Assembly: GCA_029961105.1 (NCBI GenBank)
Contig: JASBVO010000003.1
Span: 186,001 to 250,000 of the forward strand
DNA from: Micrococcus sp.
Lineage (GTDB): Bacteria; Actinomycetota; Actinomycetes; Actinomycetales; Micrococcaceae
Reading direction: 5' to 3'
DNA length: 64,000 nt
Within the stretch, counting starts at the first letter, position 1. Every line of letters starts with the position of its first letter. The notes below the pieces were generated by a model that made no database searches, was not told where the DNA came from, and saw only the letters and a list, made by a program, of their open reading frames with translations. Of this stretch, positions 26,998-35,240 are shown one piece after another. A program made the position numbers and the translations under genes.

Positions 26998-27374
26998 GCC
27001 TGGATCCTCATCAGCTCGTTGAAGGCCTGCAGGGAGGTGTTGCGCAGGGCGACCATCAGGTCCATGGTGGCCGAGGCCTCGGCGGCCGCGATGGTGGCCT
27101 CATGGATGTCCTGGAGGTCGCCCGTGACCGCCTGCAGGGACAGGGTGTCCCGCTCGCCCTGCATCGCCTGCAGGGCGTCGACCTGCCCGGCCAGGGCGGT
27201 GCCGAAGTTAGCGGCCTGGGCGCCGGAGACGGCGTCGGCGGCGCTGGCGGGGTCGGCGCCGGCGGGGACGGGCAGCGAAGGCGCGACGACGGCGGCGGGC
27301 AGCGCGGCCGACGTCGGGCTGGTGGGGGCGACGGCGGGCAGCCCGGACAGGGCGCCGATGGAATCGATGGGCAT
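26994..27374 (-). CDS. fliE: Flagellar rod adaptor FliE
   Basis: 126 residues. The C-terminal half is typical (FGTALAGQVDALQAMQGERD, ATMDLMVALRNTSLQAFNEL); the N-terminal 55 residues are a low-complexity Ala/Pro stretch. FliE joins the MS ring to the rod. ATGA overlaps connect it to flgC and fliF. Confidence 0.94.
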   Translation of the reverse strand: MPIDSIGALSGLPAVAPTSPTSAALPAAVVAPSLPVPAGADPASAADAVSGAQAANFGTALAGQVDALQAMQGERDTLSLQAVTGDLQDIHEATIAAAEASATMDLMVALRNTSLQAFNELMRIQA

Positions 27375-27769
27375 CAGTTGCGTCCGATCTCGATACCGGC
27401 CTGGTAGACCGACTTGGCCTTGTCCACGACCTGGGAGGCCAGCGCGTAGGAGCGCTGGGCCATGATGAGGTTGCCCATCTCCACGCCCATGTCCACGTCC
27501 GGACGGCGTACGTAGCCCTCCGCGTTGGCCTCGGGGTGCTCGGGCTCGTAGGAGAGGATGCCCTCGGCGTCGCCGAGCTGGACGCTCGTGACCTGCACGC
27601 CCTGGTTGGCGGGGTTCGGGGCGACCTCGAGGTAGCGGGCCTGGAAGGCGTCCTGGTCCGCGGAGACGACGGTGTTGATGTTGGCCAGGTTGTCCGCGGT
27701 GGCGTCGATCCAGCGCCGGTTGGCGGACATGGAGGTGCCGGCGATGCCGATGGCGTCGAAGGCGGGCAT
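27374..27769 (-). CDS. flgC: Flagellar proximal rod protein FlgC
   Basis: 131 residues. N-terminal rod motif MPAFDAIGIAGTSMSANRRW with ADNLANINTV, and C-terminal NLIMAQRSYALASQVVDKAK. The ATG at 27769 overlaps the flgB stop (TGATG). Frame is open further upstream but that part overlaps flgB and is not the real start. Confidence 0.95.
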   Translation of the reverse strand: MPAFDAIGIAGTSMSANRRWIDATADNLANINTVVSADQDAFQARYLEVAPNPANQGVQVTSVQLGDAEGILSYEPEHPEANAEGYVRRPDVDMGVEMGNLIMAQRSYALASQVVDKAKSVYQAGIEIGRN

Positions 27770-28104
27770 CAGGAGGTCCTCGCAGCCGTGGAGACGCCGG
27801 AGATCTTGGACTTGATGGCCTGGGAGGCGAACTGGAAGGACAGCACCGTGGCCTCGTTGGAGAGCACCTCGGTGTCCGCGTTGACGTTGTTGCCGTTCAG
27901 CCGGGTGGGCTCGAGCGAGGGCGCCGCCGTGGGCGCGACGCGGCCGTCGCCACGGGCGATGGAGGCCGCCAGGGAGTCCTCGAACTGGACCCGGGTGGCC
28001 TGGAACAGCGGCGTGTTGACGTTGGCCAGGTTGTTGGCGATGGCGCGTTGGCGTGCTGCCAGCCCATCCAAGGCCGACTCCAGCGCATTGACCGTCACGG
28101 ACAT
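27769..28104 (-). CDS. flgB: Flagellar rod protein FlgB
   Basis: 111 residues. N-terminal ALDGLAARQRAIANNLANVN and TPLFQATRVQFEDSL are rod-protein signatures. The start ATG at 28104 has GGGAAGGGGAGA upstream. It is the first gene of the long minus-strand flagellar operon; a candidate promoter lies 120 bp upstream. Confidence 0.94.
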   Translation of the reverse strand: MSVTVNALESALDGLAARQRAIANNLANVNTPLFQATRVQFEDSLAASIARGDGRVAPTAAPSLEPTRLNGNNVNADTEVLSNEATVLSFQFASQAIKSKISGVSTAARTS

Positions 28105-28223
28105 GCTTCTCCCCTTCCCGCGGACCTGGAACCGGGCCCTTGAGTGCACTCGTGGTCCTTGACGCCTGGGTACATGCGCAGGGCCGACGGACCGGGCGAC
28201 CGTTTCGCAGGTCGTCCACGGAT

Positions 28224-28259
28224 CCCTATGCAGGCAGGTCAGGGCGAGGGGCCGGTTTT
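28224..28259 (-). promoter_or_regulatory. Candidate flgB operon promoter, AAAACC-N22-GCATAGGG
   Basis: Minus strand AAAACC (28259-28254), 22 bp, GCATAGGG (28231-28224), 120 bp before the flgB ATG. It shares CATAGGGATC with the fliM upstream region. Inferred from recurrence only. Confidence 0.4.
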
Positions 28260-28276
28260 GCGCGGCCGCTGTCCGG

Positions 28277-28386
28277 GGAGTTACGAGCGCGCTCGGTGGT
28301 GACCGGCGCGGCGCCGTCCGGGGGTTACGAGCGCGCTCGGCGGTGACCGGCGCGGCGTGTCGCGACGTGCAGCGTGCTCGTAACTC
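28277..28386. repeat. Palindromic repeat, family A, copy 2 with duplicated arm
   Basis: A full element (28321-28386: GGGGTTACGAGCGCGCTCGG ... GTGCTCGTAACTC) is preceded by an extra copy of its left arm (28277-28320, GGAGTTACGAGCGCGCTCGG). The signature is in the reverse orientation (CGGCGTGTCGCGAC). It fills the 5-prime flank of the carboxylesterase gene, ending 18 bp before its ATG. Confidence 0.8.
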
Positions 28387-28404
28387 GGGTGGGACACTGA
28401 GCGC

Positions 28405-29748
28405 ATGACCACCGCACCCCAGTGGACCTGCCCGGCGGGCACCATCCGCGGCTGGGTGGACGTCGGCCCGGACCACGCCCCGGTCTGGCGGGCCACCGGC
28501 ATCCGGTACGCCCACGCGGACCGGTACGCTGCCCCGCGGCCGGCGCCGGCCGTCGTCGGGACCGTGGAGGCGACCGACTGGTCACCGGCCTGCCCGCAGC
28601 GACCGGTCCGGGCGCTCGAGGGGGTCTCGCCGGGGACGTTCCTGGGGCCGCTGGAGATCTCCGAGCACTGCCAGTACCTGTCCGTCACCGCGCCGGAGGG
28701 CACCGGTCCGGGCGATCGGTTGCCCGTGATGGTGTGGATCCACGGCGGCGGTTACGTGCTCGGCGCCGGCGACCAGCCGTTCTACGACCCGAGCGCGCTG
28801 GTGGCCGAGCAGCGTGTCGTGGTGGTGAACGTGACCTACCGGCTGGGGATGTTCGGCTTCCTCAGCCGCGAGGGCGTGCCGGCCAACCTCGGGCTGCTGG
28901 ACATCGTCGAGGCGCTGCGCTGGGTGCAGCGCAACATCGCCGCGTTCGGCGGGGACCCCGGGAACGTCACCGTCTGGGGCGAGTCCGCCGGGGCCGATGC
29001 GGCGGCCCACCTGATGATCGCCGAGGGCACCGAGGGGCTGTTCTCCCGGGCGATCATGCAGTCGGCGCCGATCGGGGTGATGCGCGGCCGGGCGGCCATG
29101 ACGGCCGAGCTGGGCGCGCGTGCCTCCCGGCTGCCGGTGGATGCGTCCGTGGAGGAGCTCCTGCGGGTTGAAATGGAGCTGGCCCGGTTCGCCCTGCGGC
29201 TCGGGCTGAGCGGGGCGATGCCGTTCGGGCCCGAGTACGGGGAGCATCCCTTGCCGGCCGTGGAGCGGCGGGAGGCCGCGTGGATCGACGCCGCCCGCCG
29301 GGTGGACGTGCTGGTGGGCTCGAACCTGCGCGAGGCGGCCCTGTTCGCCCCCGTGGTGGGACCGGTGGCGAGGCTGGGCCGGATGCCGGTGGTGGGGCCA
29401 CCGGTGCACGAGGGCCTGGTTCGATGGCTGACGGACGTGATCTTCACCCGCGGGGCGGAGCACTTCATCCGCCGGCACGCCGAGGCCCGCGGCCACGGTT
29501 ACCACTACCTGGTGCACGCTGAGGCCGAGGACAACCCGCTGTCCTCGGCGCACGCGGCCGAGTTGCCGCTGCTGTTCTGGAACCGCAAGGCGTGGGGCCG
29601 GGCCCTGCTGCACGGCTTCGACCCCGTGGAGACCGAGGCTTGGGGCCGCCGCATGCGGGCCGACTGGGCGGGGTTCGCCCGGACCGGGCGGATCGAGACC
29701 GGCACCGTGGACGGGCTGATGACGATCCGGCCGGGCGACCGGGTGTGA
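28405..29748 (+). CDS. Type-B carboxylesterase
   Basis: 447 residues. Oxyanion hole HGGGYVLGAG (about 113), nucleophile elbow GESAGA (Ser194) and the conserved AFGGDPGNVTVWGES block mark the carboxylesterase/lipase type-B family. The His/acid partners lie in the C-terminal part (SSAHAAELPLLFW). No signal peptide, so it is cytoplasmic. It stands alone, with a palindromic repeat covering its upstream region, and has no evident link with flagella. Confidence 0.9.
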   Translation: MTTAPQWTCPAGTIRGWVDVGPDHAPVWRATGIRYAHADRYAAPRPAPAVVGTVEATDWSPACPQRPVRALEGVSPGTFLGPLEISEHCQYLSVTAPEGTGPGDRLPVMVWIHGGGYVLGAGDQPFYDPSALVAEQRVVVVNVTYRLGMFGFLSREGVPANLGLLDIVEALRWVQRNIAAFGGDPGNVTVWGESAGADAAAHLMIAEGTEGLFSRAIMQSAPIGVMRGRAAMTAELGARASRLPVDASVEELLRVEMELARFALRLGLSGAMPFGPEYGEHPLPAVERREAAWIDAARRVDVLVGSNLREAALFAPVVGPVARLGRMPVVGPPVHEGLVRWLTDVIFTRGAEHFIRRHAEARGHGYHYLVHAEAEDNPLSSAHAAELPLLFWNRKAWGRALLHGFDPVETEAWGRRMRADWAGFARTGRIETGTVDGLMTIRPGDRV

Positions 29749-29835
29749 AGGAGGTGCGAAGGGGCCTGGGAGCGTGATGGCGTGTGAGGGCGCTGGCGAG
29801 AGTGCGTCGTGCTGTCTCGGCAGTTTCGCAGCGGA

Positions 29836-30273
29836 TCAGGCTGGTGACTCGGTGCCCGCTTCGGGATTGAGCTGGGAGTTGAAGTCCTGCTGGTCGAAAT
29901 AGAACCGATGGGCAACGGCCAAGCCGTTCTCGACCACCAGGACGTCGCATTCCCGCATGCGGACCCTACTGCCGGTGGGCGCAATGTCCTCTCCGGTCGG
30001 CGATGTCATCGGACCGGTGTGCGTGCCCACGATGTACCCCTCGTCGATGGCCACGTTGCCATCCTCGAGTTCGCTCAGCGGCTCGAAGCGGAAGTCGGGG
30101 AATGCCCGTGAGAACGACTGTAGGTACTTGACGATCTCGGACCGCCCCTGGAGCGTGCCCCAGTCAGGCGTCTCGGCCACGGCGTCCTCGGTGTAGCACT
30201 CCGTCAGTGTCTTCTCGTCCCCGGCCACGACCGCATCGGTGATCCGCCGCATCAATTCCCGCGCCTGCCCCAT
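29836..30273 (-). CDS. SnoaL-like ester cyclase/NTF2-fold protein
   Basis: 145 residues. The NTF2-fold pattern is clear: ELMRRITDAVVAGDEKTLTE, YTEDAVAETPDWGTLQGRSE, YLQSFSRAFPDFRFEPL and a DVLVVENGLAVAHRFYFDQQ strand-strand end. Members act as small-molecule isomerases, cyclases or have no activity. Start at 30273 has GGGAGG upstream. Its base composition is visibly lower in GC than neighbours, and an IS3-type element inserted about 50 bp upstream of its start, probably cutting off its promoter. Confidence 0.75.
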   Translation of the reverse strand: MGQARELMRRITDAVVAGDEKTLTECYTEDAVAETPDWGTLQGRSEIVKYLQSFSRAFPDFRFEPLSELEDGNVAIDEGYIVGTHTGPMTSPTGEDIAPTGSRVRMRECDVLVVENGLAVAHRFYFDQQDFNSQLNPEAGTESPA

Positions 30274-30352
30274 CTCCGAGCCTCCCAAGAACCGACCAAG
30301 GAAACGCATCCAACATCGGCACCAGTGAACCGTCCCCGGTTCTCTGCCGCTC

Positions 30353-31351
30353 CTATGCGGGTGCCAGCACCGGGTGTGTTGGCGTGGTGAGGTCAGCGTA
30401 GTACGCGGCCTCGTACTCCTCGGGTGGGATGTCGCCGAGGGTAGAGTGCAGGCGCCGGTTGTTGTACCAATCCACCCAGCCGGCGGTGACCCATTCCACG
30501 TCGTCGATGGTGCGCAGTGGCCCGACTCGGAAGGGGGAGCCGTCGCGGATTGCCTCGTTCTTGAACAGCCCGATTGTGGACTCGGCCAGGGCATTGTCAT
30601 AGGCATCGCCGATGGATCCGATCGAGGCGGCGATGCCCTCCAGTGCGAGAGTTTCGGCGAAGGCCACGGACGTGAATTGAGAGCCGGCATCGCTGTGATG
30701 CACCAGCCCGTCCTGGACCGTGTGTCCGGCGCGGTCGCGCCGCCACAGCCCCATCCGCAGCGCGGTGGTGACCAACGGGGTCGTCTTCGTGGTCGCGGCA
30801 TGCCAGCCCACGATCGCGCGCGAGTAGCAGTCGATCACGAACGCGACGTAGACGAATCCGGCCCAGGTACGGGTGTAGGTGAAGTCCGCGACCCAGCGTT
30901 GGTTCGGCACCGGCGCGGTGAAGTCCCGGTCCAGCAGGTCCGGGGCCCGGGCCGCGTTGCGGTCCGGGACCGTGGTTCGCACACCCTTGCCGCGCACCAG
31001 GCCGTTGACCCCGAGCTGGCGCATCAGCCGATCCACCCGGCGCGTCGACACCTCATGGCCCTGGCGCCGGAGCAGCGCGGTCATCTTCCGTCGTCCGTAC
31101 ATCGACTCCGGTGAAGCACCGCCGTGCGCGTCCACCCGGGCGGCGAGGATGGCATCGATGATCACCGCGTCCTGGAGGTCGCGGGTGCTGGGCTGGGCGC
31201 GTTTCCACGCCCGGTAGGTCCGCTCGGCGACCCGCACGCCCTGCTCGCGCAGGAGCGTGCAGATCGACCCGACCGAGCGGCCCTGGGCACGCTGGTCCTC
31301 GATGAACCCGAGGATCACCGGCGTCGGGGGTCGAGTTCCCCGGCGAAGAAA
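30353..31351 (-). CDS. IS3-family transposase OrfB (DDE catalytic part)
   Basis: Read in the -1 frame relative to OrfA. About 333 residues: a HTH_21-like region (ESMYGRRKMTALLRRQGHEVS) and an rve integrase core with VADFTYTRTWAGFVYVAFVID (first Asp), HHSDAGSQF (second Asp) and DNALAESTIGLFKNE (Glu), followed by VDWYNNRRLHSTLG. It has no good start of its own and is presumably made as an OrfAB fusion by slippage at 31348-31352. Confidence 0.92.
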   Translation of the reverse strand, partial: FLRRGTRPPTPVILGFIEDQRAQGRSVGSICTLLREQGVRVAERTYRAWKRAQPSTRDLQDAVIIDAILAARVDAHGGASPESMYGRRKMTALLRRQGHEVSTRRVDRLMRQLGVNGLVRGKGVRTTVPDRNAARAPDLLDRDFTAPVPNQRWVADFTYTRTWAGFVYVAFVIDCYSRAIVGWHAATTKTTPLVTTALRMGLWRRDRAGHTVQDGLVHHSDAGSQFTSVAFAETLALEGIAASIGSIGDAYDNALAESTIGLFKNEAIRDGSPFRVGPLRTIDDVEWVTAGWVDWYNNRRLHSTLGDIPPEEYEAAYYADLTTPTHPVLAPA

Positions 31352-31626
31352 ACCGCGGCGTCCTTCAGGATCGCGTTGGCCTCGCGCAGCTCGCGGTTCT
31401 CCCGCTCGAGCTGCTTGATGCGCTCGTTCTCGCTGGAGGGCACTCCCTCGCGTTCTCCGGCATCGATCTGGGCTTGGCGCACCCAACGGCGCAGGGATTC
31501 CTTCCCGATGCCCAGCCGGTCGCCGACGGACTGACAGGCCGCGGTCAGGGTGGGGTACTCATCGAGATGGTCCAGCACCAGGCGGGTGGCCCGCTGTTTG
31601 GTCTCCTCCGGGATCCTCTTCGGCAT
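31315..31626 (-). CDS. IS3-family transposase OrfA (helix-turn-helix)
   Basis: 103 residues: HTH_Tnp_1 domain (EETKQRATRLVLDHLDEYPT, GIGKESLRRWVRQAQID) and a leucine-zipper helix (NERIKQLERENRELREANAI). Near the end the coding strand has GGTTTTCTTC; the TTTTC (31352-31348) is a usable -1 slippery site giving OrfAB. Confidence 0.9.
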   Translation of the reverse strand: MPKRIPEETKQRATRLVLDHLDEYPTLTAACQSVGDRLGIGKESLRRWVRQAQIDAGEREGVPSSENERIKQLERENRELREANAILKDAAVFFAGELDPRRR

Positions 31627-31850
31627 GCTCTCTATCTTCCTTCCAGACTCGAAAGGAAGCGGCATCAAACCGGGGACGGTTCAGTTTTGCGACCCCGAGG
31701 TCCATAGCCGGTCACCGCCGACCTCGGCCGGCCAGGCAGCTCAGCGATCCGGATACTCGTCCGGCACCTTGCACCGCCACCTGTCGCCGCAACGAGTCGC
31801 CTCTGGGTGCGCCCCGAGGATGCGGCCCCCGCTTGCCTGCGGGTGTTCTG

Positions 31851-31890
31851 CTCAGGCGTTGGTGTCGAGTCTCAGGCGTTGGCGTCGAGG
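31851..31890. repeat. 20-bp tandem duplication at fliT-like 3-prime end
   Basis: CTCAGGCGTTGGTGTCGAGT (31851-31870) and CTCAGGCGTTGGCGTCGAGG (31871-31890) match at 18 of 20 positions. The second copy carries the stop codon of the fliT-like gene. The 160 bp further left, up to the IS element, hold nothing recognisable. Confidence 0.8.
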
Positions 31891-32198
31891 TAGGACGGCG
31901 TGGCGCGGCGGCCGGCAGCGGAGGCACGCTGGGCCTGGGCGGTGGCGCGGATGGAGGTCTCCAGCCCGTCGCGCTCGGTGTTCATCTCCCGCAGGGCCAT
32001 GGAGAGCCGGGTGGTGAGGTTGACCAGTCGGCGTTCCAGGTGCGCCGGCGGGGTGCTGGCCGGGCGGTTGTCGAGGCCGGCCGGCAGCGGGGGCCGGTGG
32101 CCGGCGTCGAGCCAGTCCTCGAGCTCGTTGGCGAGCTGCTCCCAGGCGAGATCCTGCAGGACCCGGTTCGCGGATTCGGTGGCTGCCACGGATGTCAT
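31872..32198 (-). CDS. FliT-like small protein after fliS
   Basis: About 108 residues, helical, starting MTSVAATESANRVLQ; the third quarter (LERRLVNLTTRLSMALREMN) is coiled-coil-like. Position after fliD and fliS is that of the export chaperone FliT in many bacteria, but sequence similarity is too low to be sure. A GTG at 32207 overlapping the fliS stop is an alternative start. Confidence 0.6.
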   Translation of the reverse strand: MTSVAATESANRVLQDLAWEQLANELEDWLDAGHRPPLPAGLDNRPASTPPAHLERRLVNLTTRLSMALREMNTERDGLETSIRATAQAQRASAAGRRATPSYLDANA

Positions 32199-32203
32199 GG
32201 ACT

Positions 32204-32584
32204 TCACGCCGTCTTCGCAGCCTGCTCGAAGGCCTCGGCGACCGGCGCCATCAGCTCGATGGCGGTGGCAACGCCGACCGGGTCCGAGTTGCGGTTGGCG
32301 GCGTCGATGGTCTGGAGGCAGTAGCCGTAGACGGCCTTGAGGTCCTCGGCGCCAGCCCAACCGGTGACGTCGAGGGTGGCGTCCAGCTCGGCGAGAATCG
32401 CCTGGGCGTGGACGAGGTTGGCGCTGGCCGAACCGGTGTTGCCGGTCTCCAGGTCCACGGCGGCCCGGTTCAGGTCCAGCATCAGGCGCTGGAACAGCTT
32501 GACGGTGAGCTGCGCGGGGGTGGCGGTCAGCAGCTCCTGACGGCGCATCTGCGCGATGGCGGTGCGGTTGGCGGAGGCCAGCAT
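32204..32584 (-). CDS. fliS: Flagellin export chaperone FliS
   Basis: 126 residues, four-helix chaperone that keeps flagellin unfolded before export. Matching features: ELLTATPAQLTVKLFQRLML, DLNRAAVDLETGN and the C-terminal helix. It follows fliD in the same direction with an 82-bp gap. Confidence 0.93.
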   Translation of the reverse strand: MLASANRTAIAQMRRQELLTATPAQLTVKLFQRLMLDLNRAAVDLETGNTGSASANLVHAQAILAELDATLDVTGWAGAEDLKAVYGYCLQTIDAANRNSDPVGVATAIELMAPVAEAFEQAAKTA

Positions 32585-32666
32585 GGGGTGCTCCTGGTGG
32601 TGGGGATGAGACGGTGACGGATCGGGATGGGGTGGAGGGGTGATGGTTCCCCGGTTTGCGGGGGGA

Positions 32667-34019
32667 CTACCGCTGGTTGGCGGCGGCCTGGTTGGTGGCG
32701 ATCTGGCTGCCCAGGTAACTGGACAGCGAGTTAGCCTTGGCGATGGCCATCTCCATGGCGGTGAACTGGGCGCGCAGGGTCTGCTCGCGCATGGCCAGGC
32801 GGCGCTCGGCGGCGTCGATGCCGTCCTGGGTGCGACGGTTCTCCGTCACGCGGGACTCGATGGACTTGGTGAGCAGCCCGTCGTACTTGTCCGAGATGGT
32901 GTTCGCGGCCTCGTGGACGCGCCCGGCCAGGTTGGCCAGGGCGGTCCCGACGGCGGCCGGATCGTCGGTGAGGGCCTGCTTCAGCTTCGCGGTGTCGATG
33001 CTGAGCCGGCCGTAGCGGTCCGGCTCGACGCCGAACCAGGCCTGTGAGGTGCCGTCGTCGGTGCGGACGGCGGCGTTGAAGATCTTGTCCTCGATGGAGC
33101 GGACGGTGGAGTCGCCGACGAACATGCCGGCCTTGGTCGTCGATCCGGAGGTGCCCGTGGAGGCAGTGACGGTGGTGACCGTGCCGATCGCGTCCAGCAG
33201 GGCGTTGATCTGCTTGAGCAACTTCTCGGCCCGCTCGGTGGCGGCCTGCGGGTCATTGGCGGCCGTGGCGGTAACGGTGGAGCCGACGGCCTCCTTGCTG
33301 ACTGTGACGGAGACTCCGGTGGCAAGGTCGGCGAACTCGTTGGTGGCGGAGGTGACGATCTGCTCAGCGCCGGTGTTCGGGAACAGAGTGATCTTCGCGT
33401 TCGAGGCGGTGGAGGTGACCGCTCCCCCGTTGGCGAAGAGGTCGGTGCCGTCGGCGCGGGTGGCGGTGAACGCTGCGGCGGCGCCGGTTTCCCGGCTGGT
33501 CAGCTGGAGGCGGTAGGTGGTGTTGCCGTCGGTGTCAGTGCCGGCGCGGACCAAGGTGGCGTCGAGGCCGAGTTCGGCGTTTCCGTTGATGGTGTTGACC
33601 AGGGAGGTGAGGCTGTCCCCGGTGATGTCGGCGGTGGTCCCGTTCGCGGTGATGGTCAACGTCTCGCCGGCCCAGCCGGACAACGGAGCCGAGACGCCGG
33701 AGTGCTTCGAAGCGGCAGCATCGACGGTGAAGTCCAGGGTTGCAGGAGTCGCACCGTCGGCGACGGTGACGGTGACGTGCTCGGACGACGAGGTGCCGGT
33801 CGCAGGGCGGAAGGCCGCTGCCGTGGAGTTCTCCTTGGCCGACGTGGCCAGCGCGGCGATCTGGGTGTTGAGCGAGCGCAGCCCGGAGACGCGAGCCTCG
33901 TTCTCGGCGAGCTTGTTCTCCATCAGCGTCACGGGAACGCGTTCGACCGAGATGAGCGCGCCGATGAGCTCGGTGGTGTTCAGCCCGGAGGCCAGTCCGT
34001 CGAAGCTGATGCCGGCCAT
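32667..34019 (-). CDS. fliD: Flagellar filament cap protein FliD
   Basis: 450 residues. N-terminal block ISFDGLASGLNTTELIGALI and C-terminal SIESRVTENRRTQDGIDAAE plus coiled-coil end define FliD. The variable centre is Thr/Ala-rich. Start at 34019 has GAGAGGA upstream; the longer open frame (to 34112) lacks a ribosome site. A GCATAG lies about 116 bp upstream (34140-34135). Confidence 0.95.
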   Translation of the reverse strand: MAGISFDGLASGLNTTELIGALISVERVPVTLMENKLAENEARVSGLRSLNTQIAALATSAKENSTAAAFRPATGTSSSEHVTVTVADGATPATLDFTVDAAASKHSGVSAPLSGWAGETLTITANGTTADITGDSLTSLVNTINGNAELGLDATLVRAGTDTDGNTTYRLQLTSRETGAAAAFTATRADGTDLFANGGAVTSTASNAKITLFPNTGAEQIVTSATNEFADLATGVSVTVSKEAVGSTVTATAANDPQAATERAEKLLKQINALLDAIGTVTTVTASTGTSGSTTKAGMFVGDSTVRSIEDKIFNAAVRTDDGTSQAWFGVEPDRYGRLSIDTAKLKQALTDDPAAVGTALANLAGRVHEAANTISDKYDGLLTKSIESRVTENRRTQDGIDAAERRLAMREQTLRAQFTAMEMAIAKANSLSSYLGSQIATNQAAANQR

Positions 34020-34145
34020 GACTGCCAGTCCTCTCGTTACCGTGCAATGTGTGCTGATCCGGACGCCACAGTCCGGACATCCCGGATCTTCGCCGGGCAC
34101 GGCCCAGAACATGCCGGGCCACGTGTTGGATCGTCTATGCGGTGG

Positions 34146-34196
34146 ACCGAAGGGCGGCCGTCGCCGGTGGTGCCGGCGGACGACCGCCCTCGGTCA
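34146..34196 (-). terminator. Strong hairpin between fliC and fliD
   Basis: A nearly continuous stem: GACCG and AGGGCGG on the left pair with CCGCCCT and CGGTC on the right, with further pairing of GTCGCCGG and CCGGCGGAC around the loop. It lies about 33 bp beyond the fliC stop, so fliC is probably a single-gene transcript. Confidence 0.75.
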
Positions 34197-34228
34197 GGGA
34201 TGGGTCACTGCGTCAGTGCCCGCTGGGA

Positions 34229-35080
34229 TCAGCGGAGCAGCTGCAAGACGCCCTGGGTGGACTGGTTCGCCTGGGCGAGCATGGCCTGGGAGGCCTGCTC
34301 CTTGATGGAGGCAGCGGACTGCTTGACGATCTCCTTGGCCATGTCCACATCGCGGATGTTGGACTCGGCGTTGGTGAGGTTCTCGGCCGTCACGTTAACG
34401 TGCTTGAGGGTGTACTCGAGGCGGTTCTGGACGGCGCCGATGCTGGAGCGCGCCGCGGAAACCGCGGCAATCGCGGTATCGACGGTGGTGATCGCGGTGG
34501 CGGCATTCTCGGCGGTATCGAAGGTGAGACCGGCGGTGGTCATGTTGGTCACGAGGGTGTCCAGGCGGGCCCCCGACAGGTTGAGGTCGATCTTGTCGGA
34601 GGCGTTGGCTCCCACCTGGAAGCTGAAGATGCCCGTGGTGCCATCGCCCTCGGCGCCGTTGGTGGCACCCAGGAGGTTGGAGCCGTTGAAGTTGATGGAC
34701 TCGGACATGCGGGTCAGCTCCTGGGTCAGTGCGGTGACCTCGGTGGTGATGGCGGCGCGGGCCGCCTCGTTGTTCGAGTCGTTACCGGCCTGGACGGCCA
34801 GGTCACGGATGCGCTGGAGGATGTCGCCGGCGGCGGCCAGGCCACCTTCAGCGGTCTGGGCCATGGAGACACCGTCGCTGATGTTGCGGGCGGCGACCTC
34901 GAGGCCGTTGGCCTGCGAGCGGAGGCCCTCGGCGATGGACAGGCCGGCGGCGTCGTCGGCGGCGCGGTTGATGCGAAGGCCGGAGGACAGCTTCTCCATG
35001 GAGGAGGCCTTGTCCTCAGCGGCCATGGACATCAGGCGGTAGGTGTTGTTGGCGGCGACGTTGGTGTTGATGACAGACAT
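34229..35080 (-). CDS. fliC: Flagellin FliC
   Basis: 283 residues, a compact flagellin made almost only of the D0/D1 domains: N-terminal SVINTNVAANNTYRLMSMAA and LSSGLRINRAADDAAGLSIA, C-terminal NAESNIRDVDMAKEIVKQSA ending QGVLQLLR. The variable D2/D3 region is reduced to about 60 residues. ATG at 35080 has AGAGGAGCAG upstream. It has a sigma-28-type promoter and its own terminator. Only one flagellin gene is present in the window. Confidence 0.97.
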   Translation of the reverse strand: MSVINTNVAANNTYRLMSMAAEDKASSMEKLSSGLRINRAADDAAGLSIAEGLRSQANGLEVAARNISDGVSMAQTAEGGLAAAGDILQRIRDLAVQAGNDSNNEAARAAITTEVTALTQELTRMSESINFNGSNLLGATNGAEGDGTTGIFSFQVGANASDKIDLNLSGARLDTLVTNMTTAGLTFDTAENAATAITTVDTAIAAVSAARSSIGAVQNRLEYTLKHVNVTAENLTNAESNIRDVDMAKEIVKQSAASIKEQASQAMLAQANQSTQGVLQLLR

Positions 35081-35151
35081 GGTGCTGCTCCTCTGAGGGA
35101 AAGAATCTTGTGTGGTCCTGCGGACCCGTTGCCCCGGACCCGACACATGAC

Positions 35152-35178
35152 TTATCGGCACGGTCCGGAGTTTTTTTC
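35152..35178 (-). promoter_or_regulatory. Sigma-28-type promoter of fliC
   Basis: Minus strand GAAA (35178-35175), exactly 15 bp, GCCGATAA (35159-35152): a perfect -10 for the FliA class. It lies 71 bp before the fliC ATG. A run of A/T around 35171-35199 is the most AT-rich stretch of the region. Confidence 0.88.
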
Positions 35179-35240
35179 ACCTTGGTCGGAAAATTTTTTC
35201 TGGCCTTCTCTATCGGTCGGATGCAGTGCGTGCTCAAGCG

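Larger units (their letters stand above)
30326..31683 (-). mobile_element. IS3-family insertion sequence, apparently intact
   Basis: About 1.36 kb bounded by inverted repeats TGAACCGTCCCCGGTT (left, 30326) and its complement at the right end (31668-31683), extended by imperfect TGCCGCT matches. Flanking AGT at 30324-30326 and 31683-31685 reads as a 3-bp target duplication that overlaps the outermost bases. It holds two overlapping frames, orfA and orfB, joined by a probable -1 frameshift. Both frames are open, so it may be active. Confidence 0.92.

Noticed and set aside
28277-28386. Palindromes as integron attC sites
   Set aside because: They lack the RYYYAAC/GTTRRRY end pairs and no integrase gene is present.
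30353-30360. Another GCATAG element at 30352-30358
   Set aside because: It is the last codon and TAG stop of the IS3 OrfB, not a promoter.
34146-34196. Small RNA gene between fliC and fliD
   Set aside because: The hairpin is fully explained as a fliC terminator and no separate promoter is visible.
35211-35218. ACCGATAG as a second fliC promoter
   Set aside because: No RAAA block at 15 bp upstream; only the -10-like part is present.
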